Shown: positions 52,015 through 61,284 of the stretch, in pieces | Layout: every line of letters starts with the position of its first letter | Position numbering within the stretch: the stretch's first letter is position 1 | Source: Paenibacillus endophyticus | Lineage (GTDB): Bacteria; Bacillota; Bacilli; Paenibacillales; Paenibacillaceae | Length of the DNA: 64,000 nt | Direction of reading: 5' to 3' | Assembly (NCBI RefSeq): GCF_014192395.1 | Contig: NZ_JACHXW010000003.1 | Coordinates: forward strand, 174,955-238,954 | The notes under the pieces: model-generated | What the model was told of the DNA's origin: nothing | Database searches by the model: none | Seen by the model: only the letters and a program-made list of their open reading frames with translations | Made by a program: the position numbers and the translations under genes

Positions 52015-52390
52015 TTAAAGAAACAGCATAAACAGTGCATAAATGATCTTGGCTGCTTCCGCTCTGGAAGCATGCTCCTTCGGAGCAAAGCGACTTACGC
52101 CCAAGCCAATTTTGATAAATCCGTAAAAGCAACCGGTTTGTACACAGCCGCGTATTTGCCAGCCTGTTTGGCGTCAAATACGACTTTTCCTGAATCGGCA
52201 TCGAACTTCGCATGCTTGATTAATGTAAGCTTTATCAGCAATGCGGTAAAAAACGACTTGAGTAGGTTTTCGTTTGGAAGAAGCTCGTAATCAAGCATCA
52301 CTTCTTCGAAATCGGCATTCGCGACCTTCAGAAGCAGCTGTCCGTTTTCAGCGAACAAACGATTTCTTGCAAAATGAAGCAGCCATAACC
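52015..52390 (-). pseudogene. Decayed 3' end of an S-layer-homology-domain gene
   Basis: One minus frame reads FDADSGKVVFDAKQAGKYA and continues to AFTDLSK, the usual approach to a first SLH repeat. It then stops. In another frame the sequence resumes as GLGVSRFAPKEHASRAEAAK followed by IIYAL, the end of an SLH repeat, with a stop at 52015. The middle of the SLH repeat (about 25 residues) is missing and the frames do not match, so a deletion with frameshift destroyed the gene. Its upstream part is cut at the palindrome 52395-52505. The 125-residue open frame 52095-52472 combines both and is not a real gene. Confidence 0.65.
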
Positions 52391-52394
52391 ATGC

Positions 52395-52505
52395 AAAAGG
52401 ACGTCTCCGCTGCATATGAAATGTGACCCATAAGAGGATCACTTTTTTAAAAGTGTCCTTCTTATGGGTCACAGTTCAACATTGCACGGGACGTCCTCTT
52501 TTTGT
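52395..52505. repeat. Nested palindrome, MITE-like
   Basis: Outer arms AAAGGACGTC and GACGTCCTCTTT surround TGCA/TGCA, and an inner GTGACCCATAAG (52423-52434) pairs perfectly with CTTATGGGTCAC (52461-52472), with ACTTTT/AAAAGT at the tip. It is about 110 bp overall. It separates the SLH relic from the dehydrogenase gene and may also act as that gene's terminator. Confidence 0.75.
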
Positions 52506-52508
52506 TGC

Positions 52509-53558
52509 CTATTTCGCAGCAGCTTTCATGAAGTCAGCAATATTGACTTTTTGACCAATCTTCGCGCTCTCTACCGCGGCCAGCACCATAGCCATGCTGT
52601 AAATATTGTCAGCACTTCTCGTTTCCGGCTGGCGCTTCTCCTCGAGTGAAGCAAACATGTCGTCCAGGCAGCCTTGATGGCCCGTGTTCACCATCTCTGG
52701 AAGCTGCGTTTCCACTCGTTCATATTCACGAATAAACTTGCCGCTTTGGTCGCCTGCAGCGACGATCTCGGCATATGGATTGCCATGCCCGTCCCATATT
52801 GCCGTCCCATTCTCGCCTGTGACCCGCCATGATGCTTCCCATGAGGTGGTAACCCCCTCTGCGCACCAAGATCCTCGGTAATCGAATACCGATCCGTCGC
52901 TCATTTCAAAAATGCAAATCGCCATCGCGTTACCTGCATACCAGGACCCCGGAGGATTAAATTCCTGGCAATACACGGATACCGGATCTGCTCCGATTAG
53001 AAACCTTGCTTGGTCAAACGTATGAATCGACATATCAAGCAGCAGCGGACTGTCCATGGCATCACGGAAGCCGCCGAAATGGGCGCCGATAAAAAAGTCA
53101 GCTCCTATGAAGCCCGGCTTGCCGATCGTTCCGTCAGCCAGAAGCTGGCGGAATGCGCGGATACGCGGATCGAACCTGCGGTTCTGCATGACCGCATGCG
53201 TACGTCCCGACTCGCCTGCCAGACGCACGATATCGCTGCAATCGCTCATCGATTCCGCAAGCGGCTTCTCGCCGAATACATCGCAGCCCGCTTCCAGCGC
53301 CGTAGTGCCAACCGAGTAATGGCTTGCCGGAATTGTAATATCGAATACGATCGTAGCGCCTGTTTGGGCGATCGCCTCTTTCAAATCAGTAAAGACCGGA
53401 CAGGTTAACGCCTGGCGGTCTGCCATCGCCTGAGCGAATTCGACCTTAATGTCGACAAGACCAACAATCTCCGTATCTTCCCTGTTCTTCGCGTACTCCA
53501 CCCATGTATTCGCCATGCCGCCGCAACCAACGACAACTACTTTATGCTTAATCGACAT
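52509..53558 (-). CDS. Gfo/Idh/MocA-family oxidoreductase
   Basis: NAD(P)-dependent sugar or inositol dehydrogenase of 349 residues: Rossmann start VVVVGCGGMANTW, catalytic lysine motif GEKPLAES near 95-102, NRRFDPRIRAFRQLL and the C-terminal sugar-binding region (DMSIHTFDQARFLIGADP). Cotranscribed with the upstream TIM-barrel isomerase, 24 bp away. Typical of pathways that oxidise and epimerise unusual sugars; the substrate is not identifiable. Confidence 0.87.
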   Translation of the reverse strand: MSIKHKVVVVGCGGMANTWVEYAKNREDTEIVGLVDIKVEFAQAMADRQALTCPVFTDLKEAIAQTGATIVFDITIPASHYSVGTTALEAGCDVFGEKPLAESMSDCSDIVRLAGESGRTHAVMQNRRFDPRIRAFRQLLADGTIGKPGFIGADFFIGAHFGGFRDAMDSPLLLDMSIHTFDQARFLIGADPVSVYCQEFNPPGSWYAGNAMAICIFEMSDGSVFDYRGSWCAEGVTTSWEASWRVTGENGTAIWDGHGNPYAEIVAAGDQSGKFIREYERVETQLPEMVNTGHQGCLDDMFASLEEKRQPETRSADNIYSMAMVLAAVESAKIGQKVNIADFMKAAAK

Positions 53559-53582
53559 ATCCTTTTCCTCACTTTCCCTTGC

Positions 53583-54470
53583 CTAGATTGGGTTTGGAAC
53601 AAAATCGCCGCCGCGGCAGCGTTTCAGATAATTTAGCGCATGCACCTGTCCGGTCATTTCCAGCTCATCCTTGTACACAGGATCATGCCAGCCTTCGATA
53701 TCAATCGTACCCTTGTAGCCGTTCTGTCTCAGAATAGTGATGATATCCGTCCAATTTGTATCGCCAAAGCCAGGCGTGCGATGCCATACAAACGGCTGTT
53801 TTCCGTGCACGCCATGCTCCTTCACGATATCCCATGCAATCGTGGCATCCTTGCCATGCACATGGAATACTTTGTTCACCCATTTGCGAAGCTGCGGAAT
53901 CGGATCAATCAAGCTCACCATCTGGTGGCAGGGCTCCCATTCCAAACCGATGTTGTCATCTGGCACGGCGTTGAACATCATCTCCCACACAGTCGGGTTA
54001 TGCGCGATGTTCCAGTCGCCTGTTTGCCAGGTTCCGCCCATATCGCAGTTCTCGAAAGCAATGCGAACGCCTTTATCCGCTGCTCTTTTTGTCAGCTCTC
54101 CAAAAACCTTCTTGAATACGGGAATGGATTCGTCGATCGGCTGATTCGTGATGCGGCCGGTGAAGCCGGATACGATATCTGCACCGAACAAATGAGCGTG
54201 GTCGATTAGCCGCTCCCAGCTTGCAAGCGTATCTGCATTGTCGCCCTCTCCCGTCAACGGATTCCCGAAAACGCTTACAGCCGGCACGACAAAATCATGC
54301 TCGTCCGCCAATGCCCGTACGCGTTTGGCCATTTCGACCAAATCCGTCTTGCCCGTTGTTTGCCAGAAGGTTAGATTAAACGATTCAAAGCCATGCTGCA
54401 CAATTTGCGGGATGACGTGATCCGCGTTGCCGCCGCCTACCAGCGTTCCGATTCTTAATTTGTTTTCCAT
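53583..54470 (-). CDS. TIM-barrel sugar phosphate isomerase/epimerase
   Basis: Xylose-isomerase-like barrel (AP_endonuc_2) of 295 residues. Probable metal ligands: Glu in IAFENCDMGG, Glu/His in GLEWEPCHQM, His in VFHVHGKDA and Glu in TIDIEGWHDP. First gene of the two-gene unit with the Gfo/Idh/MocA dehydrogenase; the divergent AraC gene probably regulates both. Substrate unknown. Confidence 0.85.
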   Translation of the reverse strand: MENKLRIGTLVGGGNADHVIPQIVQHGFESFNLTFWQTTGKTDLVEMAKRVRALADEHDFVVPAVSVFGNPLTGEGDNADTLASWERLIDHAHLFGADIVSGFTGRITNQPIDESIPVFKKVFGELTKRAADKGVRIAFENCDMGGTWQTGDWNIAHNPTVWEMMFNAVPDDNIGLEWEPCHQMVSLIDPIPQLRKWVNKVFHVHGKDATIAWDIVKEHGVHGKQPFVWHRTPGFGDTNWTDIITILRQNGYKGTIDIEGWHDPVYKDELEMTGQVHALNYLKRCRGGDFVPNPI

Positions 54471-54595
54471 GGTTGTATATCACTCCAATATTGGCTTATA
54501 GTATTCTTAACAAATTCATTATAGCTAGGATTATTATAGATTACTCTAAACAATCTTGCGCAATACTAGTCTAATCTTGTGGTGGTGAGCAAAAA

Positions 54596-55480
54596 ATGTC
54601 CTATCCGAAGGAACTGCGGGAAAATACTCGTCTCGAACATAAAACGTATCCGATCCAGCTGTTTCAAAACCACTGTCCTGAAGTAAAGCCGAATGACTGC
54701 ATTCTTTATTTGCACTGGCATGAGCATTTCGAAATCATCGTCATGCGGGAAGGCAGTGCAGTGTTCCATATCGACAGCCGGCCTTATATCGTAAATGAAG
54801 GCGATGTCATCATTATTCCCGGCGGCGGTCTGCATGTTGGATATTCCCTAGGCTACAAGCCTATTTATTACGATTGCGTGGTGCTGAACGCTTCGCTCTT
54901 CAATGAATGGGTCCATGATCCCGTCCATGCGAAGTTTGTTGCTCCCTATTTGGAAGGAAGGCTTCATTATCCCGTTAAGCCAGTCGAGCAGGATGAATCA
55001 TGCCTCTCCTATTATGGCTTGCTCGATGAAGCCATTGGCGAGCTTGCAACGAAGCCTCCTGCTTACCAGCTTGTCGTCAAGTCGAAGCTGCATGCTCTAT
55101 TTACGCTGCTGGCGCGTACGTTCCTTGAACGACAGCTTGCCGGCAACCCAGCTGAACCTTACTCTGCGAATCGTGACCGCTTTAAGCTGCTGATTCAGCA
55201 GATCGAGTCTAACTTCTGCGAGAAGCTATCTATTGAACAAGCCGCAAAGCAGGTTAACGTTAATCCCTATCATTTCTGCAAGCTGTTCAAAAAGCTTACG
55301 GGCCGCACGTTCGTTGAGTATGTCAACGTAAGCCGGATGAATGAAGCGGAGCGGCTGCTTCGAAGCAGCAATGACACCGTCACCGAAATTGCGGGCAAAG
55401 TGGGATGCGATAACCCGAATTATTTCACGAAGCTGTACAAGCAATATAAAGGAATGACGCCTTCCGAGGCGCGAAAGTAG
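54596..55480 (+). CDS. AraC-family regulator
   Basis: Regulator of 294 residues: N-terminal cupin sensor (LYLHWHEHFEIIVMREGSA; NEGDVIIIPGGGLH) and C-terminal AraC domain (LSIEQAAKQVNVNPYHFCKL; VTEIAGKVGCDNPNYFTKLY). GGTGGTGAG precedes the ATG. Divergent from the isomerase/dehydrogenase pair, so it is the likely activator; the cupin would sense a sugar. Confidence 0.9.
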   Translation: MSYPKELRENTRLEHKTYPIQLFQNHCPEVKPNDCILYLHWHEHFEIIVMREGSAVFHIDSRPYIVNEGDVIIIPGGGLHVGYSLGYKPIYYDCVVLNASLFNEWVHDPVHAKFVAPYLEGRLHYPVKPVEQDESCLSYYGLLDEAIGELATKPPAYQLVVKSKLHALFTLLARTFLERQLAGNPAEPYSANRDRFKLLIQQIESNFCEKLSIEQAAKQVNVNPYHFCKLFKKLTGRTFVEYVNVSRMNEAERLLRSSNDTVTEIAGKVGCDNPNYFTKLYKQYKGMTPSEARK

Positions 55481-55571
55481 TCGATTTTTGATTTCAAAAA
55501 TGGTAGATTAGCAACTTTTTATGTCTATGAGTCGTCTATAACTAATAACTCTGTTTAAAGGGGCTACTCGA

Positions 55572-56576
55572 ATGTTTAGGTTTAACGCCAAGTATATAAC
55601 GATCGCATTGCTTGCAGCCGCTACTGCCCTCCTTGCAGCAAGCTGCAGCAGTACAAGCCAAAAACCAATCGATACGGAAAGCTCTACGCATATATCAAGC
55701 GGTACGACGGAAAATACGAGCCCAGCGGATACAGCAGTTGCAACGGAGGAGCCATCGTCTACCCCGCAGCCTTCGCCTAGCGAGCAGCCGCTTGCGTCTC
55801 CGGCAGCCACTCCGGCGCCTACTGCAACTGCTGAAGCAGCTACGCCAGCCGAAACAAACGCGCCTGCAAAGGAATCGGAAGGGAAAATAACGCCGAAGCC
55901 TACGAAAAAGCCTGAGCCAACCGAAAAAGCGACAGTGAATCCTAAACCTCAGCAAACTCTGAAGCCGACAGCTACTGCTCCGGTCGCGAAACCAAGCGCC
56001 AAGCCGACAGCTACTGCTCCAGTCACAAAACCAAGCTCGAAGCCGACAGCTACTTCGCCAGTCACAAAACCAAGCGATAGGCCTACATCCTCGGCAACTG
56101 CAAAGCCATCGCCGTTGCCAATCGCGACTCCATCACCTACGCCAAAGCCAACCGCGAAGCCGGATCCAGACAATGCGAATGCTGAGGTTACAGTAGCGGA
56201 TATTGCTGCTAAGCTTAAAGCAGATTCAGGCTTAGGGCCGCTAACGGCTGTTGAAGGCGAGAAAATCAAAGATACCTATGGTATCGATCCAGATAAACAA
56301 TTAGTAGACGGCAGCTTCAATCAAGCGATGATGATGATTCAAGCTGGTGAATTTTCCGTCGTTCAGCTGAAATCGGACGCAGATTATGATAGCGTGAAAG
56401 CCGGCTTCGAGGCTCGTGCCCAAATGCTGCAAACCGCTTTCGAGTCCTATTTGCAGGATCAATACGAGCAGGCCAAAAACTATCAAATTATTCGCAATGG
56501 AAACTTTGTCTTATTCTCGATTACGCCGGATCAGAAAAAAACAGCCGAACTCTTTCATGAATTTTTCAAGAAATAG
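55572..56576 (+). CDS. Lipoprotein with Pro/Thr-rich stalk and DUF4358 domain
   Basis: Surface lipoprotein of 334 residues. Lipobox LLAASCSS near 20-27, then a low-complexity stalk (about 28-205) rich in Thr, Pro, Ala and Lys, including near-perfect 12-residue repeats of KPTATAPVTKPS (about 134-172; 36-bp DNA repeats near 55969-56075). The C-terminal globular part (about 207-334, VTVADIAAKLKADSG to LFHEFFKK) fits DUF4358. The stalk would cross the cell wall. Function unknown. AAGGGG upstream of the ATG. Single gene. Confidence 0.8.
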   Translation: MFRFNAKYITIALLAAATALLAASCSSTSQKPIDTESSTHISSGTTENTSPADTAVATEEPSSTPQPSPSEQPLASPAATPAPTATAEAATPAETNAPAKESEGKITPKPTKKPEPTEKATVNPKPQQTLKPTATAPVAKPSAKPTATAPVTKPSSKPTATSPVTKPSDRPTSSATAKPSPLPIATPSPTPKPTAKPDPDNANAEVTVADIAAKLKADSGLGPLTAVEGEKIKDTYGIDPDKQLVDGSFNQAMMMIQAGEFSVVQLKSDADYDSVKAGFEARAQMLQTAFESYLQDQYEQAKNYQIIRNGNFVLFSITPDQKKTAELFHEFFKK

Positions 56577-56605
56577 ATACGAAGCTTTATTATCGTTCAT
56601 TCAAT

Positions 56606-56648
56606 GCAAAAGACCCTTGCAGCCTAATAAGCTGGCAGGGGTCTTTGC
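56606..56648. terminator. Bidirectional terminator, lipoprotein gene and fuc operon
   Basis: AAAGACCC pairs with GGGTCTTT, with inner GCAGCC/GGC pairing, between convergent genes. The minus strand ends in TCTTTTGC. Confidence 0.75.
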
Positions 56649-56663
56649 TTGTATTCTATGTGA

Positions 56664-57095
56664 TTACTCGGCAATAACGCCTTTTTTCAAAATCAGGTTT
56701 GCATAAAGCGCGCTCTCGCCTGTCGCAATAACCGCATATGCTTGCTTGGCCCTTTCATAGAAGGCAAAGCGCTCAACCTGCTCGAACGGCTCGGTCAAGC
56801 CGGTACGCTGCTCGATAATTTTGCCGTATTCGCCCCAAATCGGAGTTTGTGCCGTATCGCCAGGCACGACCTGCATCAGCGCTGCCGGCTTCTCAACGTA
56901 TTGATCAAGCGGAAATAGCTGCAATATAGCGTCCAGCAGTTCGGGAATAGGATGGCCGTCTGCACGAATTAATCGCTGAGCATGGCTTGCGCCCGGGAAA
57001 TTTCCGTCTGCCAGTACGATCTCATCGCTATGGCCCATCTCGCTAAGCACCTTAAGTAGCTCAGGCGATAGGAGCTTTGGTATACCAATAAGCAT
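56664..57095 (-). CDS. fucU: L-fucose mutarotase
   Basis: Interconverts fucose anomers. RbsD/FucU family, 143 residues: IPKLLSPELLKVLSEMGHSD with the catalytic His, EIVLADGNFPG, AQRLIRADGH and the C-terminal YERAKQAYAVIATGESALYAN. Last gene of the fuc operon, 42 bp after the kinase gene, ending at a shared terminator. The rhamnose operon has no such mutarotase. Confidence 0.93.
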   Translation of the reverse strand: MLIGIPKLLSPELLKVLSEMGHSDEIVLADGNFPGASHAQRLIRADGHPIPELLDAILQLFPLDQYVEKPAALMQVVPGDTAQTPIWGEYGKIIEQRTGLTEPFEQVERFAFYERAKQAYAVIATGESALYANLILKKGVIAE

Positions 57096-57137
57096 GCTTG
57101 TTACTTCCTCTCCATTACATTTTCGTTCTTCATTCTC

Positions 57138-58640
57138 TCATTTCTCGCGGCATAAACGCTCGAACCGCTCAATCGCTGCAGCCCAGTCATGCGTTGGTCC
57201 AGGCGCATATTGCTCCATCGGGAACGAAGCTTCAACCAGCGAACGCGACTCCGCCAAGTTTTTGCATTGCCCAAGCGCGACGAACTGCATCTGCATGTTG
57301 CCGATTGCGCTTGCTTCCACTGGCCCCGTCCATACGGGTCTGCCAATGGCGCTAGCGGTTAAACGGCAAAGCAGCTCATTCTGAATGCCTCCGCCAACCA
57401 TATGCAGGCCGCTGAACGACTGCCCCGTTAATTCTTCCATTTGACCAAGCGCTTGATTATACCGCAGTGCGAGGCTCTCGATGATGCAGCGTGCGATTTC
57501 ACCTACCGACTGTGGTACGAACTGCCCCGTTTCCTTGCAATAGGCTTGAAGCCGTTTTATCATACCGGCTGGCGCGTAGAAGGAAGCGTCATCCGGGTTA
57601 ATGAGGCTGCGGAAAGGCTCCGCTTGTTCCGCATGCGCGGTAATTTCGCTGAAGGAAAGCTCGTTTCCTTGCTCATCCCACTCCCGCTTGCATTCCTGCA
57701 GGATCCATAAACCCATAATGTTTTTGAGCAGCTGGTAAGTTCCGCCGACGCCCCCCTCGTTAGAGAAATCAAGCGACTGCGCTTCCGGCGTGACTAACGG
57801 ATTCCCGAGCTCTGTCCCGAGCAGCGACCATGTCCCGCAAACGACGTAAGCAAACGGTCGCCCCGCTACTGCTGGGACAGCTGCTGCTGCGGATTCCGTA
57901 TCATGCGATCCGACAGCCACTGCACGAATCGGCGGAACGCCCAGCTCCTCGCATACTTCGTCCGTTAACTGACCGAAAATCGTTCCAGCATGCGTTGGCT
58001 CTATGAACAGCTTGCTTGGAATGCCCAGCTTCTCCATTAAAGGCTTGTTCCACAACTGCTCCTTTGGTTGAAACAGCTGTGTTGTCGTCGCCATTGTAAA
58101 CTCGCATATTTTCTCGCCAGTCAAAAAATATGCGAGAAGATCCGGCGTAAGCAGCAAGGTGCTGGCTGCAGCAAGCTTGGGTGAACCAGCCTTGCTCATC
58201 GCATACAGCTGATTAATCGTGTTGAAAGGCATAAATTGCAAGCCGCCTTGCTCATATAAACGCTCTTTGCCAATTAGCTCGTTCAGCTCTTCCACGATGC
58301 CATCCGTCTGGGAATCGCGGTAATGGTAAGGATTCCCGAGCAGCTCCCCGTTCGCGTCGAGCAGTCCAAAATCCACGCCCCATGTGTCAATCCCAAACGT
58401 TTGCGGTTCATAACCGAGCTGAAATGCTTTGCGGATGCCTATTTTCAGCTCCTGCAGCAGACGCAGGATATCCCAGTGCAAATGCCCATTTAAGGCGACC
58501 GGTTGATTCGGAAATCGATGGATCTCCGTCACTTGCAGCTTGTTCGAACCCGCGGCTTCATCCCGCACCAGCTCGCCGATAAGCGCTCTGCCGCTGCTGG
58601 CGCCAAGGTCAAACGCAAGCACCGTCGCAAGTTTTGTCAT
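57138..58640 (-). CDS. Rhamnulokinase-like FGGY kinase acting as L-fuculokinase
   Basis: Sugar kinase of 500 residues: VLAFDLGASSGRALIGELV, TFGIDTWGVDFGLLD, CGTWSLLGTE, HMVGGGIQNELLCRLTASA. By sequence it belongs with rhamnulokinases, and is clearly paralogous to rhaB at 31873-33342 (shared ILRLLQELK, NPYHYRD and FMPFNTI-like blocks). Its place between fucA and fucU shows that it should phosphorylate L-fuculose. It could also accept rhamnulose, and promiscuity is likely. 51 bp after fucA. Confidence 0.88.
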   Translation of the reverse strand: MTKLATVLAFDLGASSGRALIGELVRDEAAGSNKLQVTEIHRFPNQPVALNGHLHWDILRLLQELKIGIRKAFQLGYEPQTFGIDTWGVDFGLLDANGELLGNPYHYRDSQTDGIVEELNELIGKERLYEQGGLQFMPFNTINQLYAMSKAGSPKLAAASTLLLTPDLLAYFLTGEKICEFTMATTTQLFQPKEQLWNKPLMEKLGIPSKLFIEPTHAGTIFGQLTDEVCEELGVPPIRAVAVGSHDTESAAAAVPAVAGRPFAYVVCGTWSLLGTELGNPLVTPEAQSLDFSNEGGVGGTYQLLKNIMGLWILQECKREWDEQGNELSFSEITAHAEQAEPFRSLINPDDASFYAPAGMIKRLQAYCKETGQFVPQSVGEIARCIIESLALRYNQALGQMEELTGQSFSGLHMVGGGIQNELLCRLTASAIGRPVWTGPVEASAIGNMQMQFVALGQCKNLAESRSLVEASFPMEQYAPGPTHDWAAAIERFERLCREK

Positions 58641-58691
58641 GCGCAGCTCTTCCTTTCCTGTTGATTCGTTCCGGTGGCCGGGCTACGCTGA

Positions 58692-59351
58692 TTATTTCAT
58701 CTTCTGCAGCAATTCGATGCGGTACGCTTCGCTTTCCAGCGAGGCAATTTCTTCGAATTCTTCCTTCGTAAGCACTTTAGGCTCGCGAATGGCTTTGGCA
58801 ATCAGATAGATTTTGGTGCTTTCCTCGACAACCTCTGTTCGGTAATAGGCCTCGCGCAGATTGCGGCCAGACGTAACAAGTCCGTGATTGCCGAGCAGCA
58901 CGGAGCTCGCTTCGTTCACTTTCGCCACATAGGCATCGGCAAGCTTATCCGTCGTTGGAAGCACATAGGGCACATAAACGGTTTTGCCGACTAAAGCCGC
59001 TTGGTCCGGGAACATAATGGGCAGCTCCTGCTCCACCAGTGTAAAGGCGATGCAATACGGAGGGTGAGTGTGCACAATCGCACCGATATCCGGATTAGCC
59101 CGATAAGCGTAAAGATGCATCAGCACCTCGGAGGACGGACGCAGGCCGATATCCGTAATTTCGCCCGTTTCGATGTCAACCTCTACCCATTGATGCGGCT
59201 CTACCTCATCCAGTGCGAAGCCGCTTGGTGAGAGGTACATTTTGCCTTCGAACTTGGCGCTTATGTTTCCTCCTGGGCCGACGACCAATTTGTTCGTTAC
59301 CGTTTTGCGTGCATATTTGCAAAGCTCATTGCGAATATCTGTGCTGCTCAT
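58692..59351 (-). CDS. fucA: L-fuculose-1-phosphate aldolase
   Basis: Cleaves fuculose-1-phosphate to dihydroxyacetone phosphate and L-lactaldehyde. Class II aldolase, 219 residues: GPGGNISAK, PSSEVLMHLYAYR (catalytic Glu), zinc His in VHTHPPYCIA and GNHGLVTSG. 15 bp after fucI. The lactaldehyde it makes would need RhaEW or the reductases at 38561-40571, since no lactaldehyde enzyme is in this operon. Confidence 0.93.
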   Translation of the reverse strand: MSSTDIRNELCKYARKTVTNKLVVGPGGNISAKFEGKMYLSPSGFALDEVEPHQWVEVDIETGEITDIGLRPSSEVLMHLYAYRANPDIGAIVHTHPPYCIAFTLVEQELPIMFPDQAALVGKTVYVPYVLPTTDKLADAYVAKVNEASSVLLGNHGLVTSGRNLREAYYRTEVVEESTKIYLIAKAIREPKVLTKEEFEEIASLESEAYRIELLQKMK

Positions 59352-59366
59352 TGTAAAACCTCCAAT

Positions 59367-61157
59367 TTATTTATAAATAGGCCCGAAATTTTGACAAGCA
59401 CGGTAATCTGCGCTCTCCGCGTTAGCCGTTCCGAACAAGCCCCATGCTCTTGGGCGGAAGACGCGCTCTTCGGGAACGTTATGCATATTAACCGGAATCC
59501 GCAGCATCGAAGCGAGCGTGATCAAGTCTGCACCGATATGCCCGTAGCTGATAGAGCCGTGATTCGCGCCCCAGTTGTCCATCACCTCATACACAGAGTG
59601 GAAAGAGCCTTCTCCAGTAAGCGTCGGAGCGAACCAAGTCGTCGGCCAAGTCGGGTCTGTCCGATTATCCAGCGTATCGTGGACATGCTGCGGCAATTCA
59701 ACCGAATAGCCCTCTGCAATTTGCAGAACAGGTCCGATTCCTTTTACTAGGTTAATTCGGGACATCGTCATCGGCATACCGCCGCGTGTTAAGTAATCAG
59801 ATGAATAGCCGCCGCCGCGGAAATATTCGACGGACGCCGGTCGCCATGAAGTTGCATCTAGACATTTCTGCGCTTCTTCGTCAGAAATTTCCCAGAATGG
59901 CTTCATCGCAGGCTCTCCATCTTTTGTTTGCTCACCAGTTCCATCCATCGTAGCCGATCCTGAGTTAATTAAGTGGAGGAGACCATTCGCAGCCGCTCCT
60001 TCCAGCTTGTGGCCCGTAACGCGTTCCACCGATTCAGGACTCCAATAGGTGCGGACATCCGCGAAGATTTGAGCCGTGTTCGATAGCAAATAGCCGAATA
60101 GCATAACGACGCCGTTCAAGCTGTCATTTTCTGTCGCAACCATGTAAGGTGCACGCTTGCCGTTCCAGTCGTAGGAAGAGTTCAGCACCGTTTCCATAAA
60201 ATCGCCGTTCGGGAAGTGATCCGTCCATTGGCGTTGGCCCTGGAATCCGGCTACGATTGCATTGTGTCCGCCTGCTTCCTCGCCGAAGCCAAGCTCAGCC
60301 AGCCTTGGATTGCCAACCATGAGATCACGAGCAATTTGCGTCATTTTGACAACCGTTTCCCAGTCAGCGTCCTTCTGCTCTCTTGAGGTTTGCAGATGGG
60401 CAGGATTGTTATCCGGGCCTTCAATGCAATTCTCCTTCACCCACGTAAGCGCTTTCTCGAATTCCGCGCCATCGTAAATGCCTTCTTCCATGCGGCGTAC
60501 GAATTCACTCATGTCAATGTACTCCGTACGCATGCCAAGATACTCTTGGAAGAATGCGTCATTCACAATCGAACCAGCGATCCCCATAGAAACCGATCCC
60601 ATGGACAAGTAGGATTTGCCACGCATATAAGCTACGGCAAGACCTGCTTTGGCGAAGCCTATCAGCTTGTCTTTTACGTCAAACGGAATGGATGTATCTC
60701 CTGAATCCTGAACATGCTCGCCGTAGATGCCGAACGCAGGAAGTCCCTTCTGGGCATAACCAGAAAGCACGGCAGCCAAATATACAGCGCCTGGGCGTTC
60801 CGTACCGTTAAAGCCCCACACCGCTTTCGGTATGGATGGGTCCATATCCATCGTTTCCGTGCCGTAGCACCAGCAAGGCGTGACCGTTATCGATACCCCT
60901 ACGCCGGATCTGGCAAATTTATCTGCGCAGGCTGCTGCTTCGGATACGCCGCCAATGCATGTATCCGCAATTACGCACTCGACAGGATCGCCGTTTGGAT
61001 AACGCAAATGCTCCGACAATAGCTTGGCTGTTGCGATTGCCATGTTCATCGTTTGCTCCTCTAACGATTCGCGAACGCCTTTTCTTCTGCCGTCAATCGT
61101 GGGGCGAATTCCGATTTTTGGAAACCCGCTTTGGAAACGAACATTTGTATCCGTCAT
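59367..61157 (-). CDS. fucI: L-fucose isomerase
   Basis: Isomerises L-fucose to L-fuculose using manganese. The 596-residue length is normal. Signatures: [18 protein letters not shown] at the N-terminus, [57 protein letters not shown] and the C-terminal [17 protein letters not shown]. First gene of the fuc operon fucI-fucA-kinase-fucU. The ATG at 61157 follows TTGGAGG; the TTG five codons before overlaps that site and is rejected. Confidence 0.95.
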   Translation of the reverse strand: MTDTNVRFQSGFPKIGIRPTIDGRRKGVRESLEEQTMNMAIATAKLLSEHLRYPNGDPVECVIADTCIGGVSEAAACADKFARSGVGVSITVTPCWCYGTETMDMDPSIPKAVWGFNGTERPGAVYLAAVLSGYAQKGLPAFGIYGEHVQDSGDTSIPFDVKDKLIGFAKAGLAVAYMRGKSYLSMGSVSMGIAGSIVNDAFFQEYLGMRTEYIDMSEFVRRMEEGIYDGAEFEKALTWVKENCIEGPDNNPAHLQTSREQKDADWETVVKMTQIARDLMVGNPRLAELGFGEEAGGHNAIVAGFQGQRQWTDHFPNGDFMETVLNSSYDWNGKRAPYMVATENDSLNGVVMLFGYLLSNTAQIFADVRTYWSPESVERVTGHKLEGAAANGLLHLINSGSATMDGTGEQTKDGEPAMKPFWEISDEEAQKCLDATSWRPASVEYFRGGGYSSDYLTRGGMPMTMSRINLVKGIGPVLQIAEGYSVELPQHVHDTLDNRTDPTWPTTWFAPTLTGEGSFHSVYEVMDNWGANHGSISYGHIGADLITLASMLRIPVNMHNVPEERVFRPRAWGLFGTANAESADYRACQNFGPIYK

Positions 61158-61173
61158 GAATAAAACCTCCAAT

Positions 61174-61200
61174 AGGTTATAATAATGTTACCGATAACCT
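61174..61200. promoter_or_regulatory. Candidate LacI-family operator before fucI
   Basis: AGGTTAT and ATAACCT (61174-61180 and 61194-61200) are inverted arms, and GTTACCGATAAC (61187-61198) is a second, overlapping near-palindrome with a central CG, as LacI-family sites have. Located between the fuc operon and the divergent regulator. Confidence 0.55.
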
Positions 61201-61284
61201 CAAAATAACAAGAATAAGGCTTGCTGTCAATGAAGACTTTTTTGTATGATAGAAACTAGGATTTATTCATAAGGGGACAATGCT

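Noticed and set aside
52095..52472. 125-codon minus-strand frame as a gene
   Set aside because: Its N-terminus lies in the palindrome and its C-terminus is a frameshifted SLH relic; treated as pseudogene.
55695..56269. Arg- and Val/Gly-rich minus-strand frames opposite the DUF4358 lipoprotein gene
   Set aside because: They arise from the low-complexity Pro/Thr/Lys stalk codons read on the other strand.
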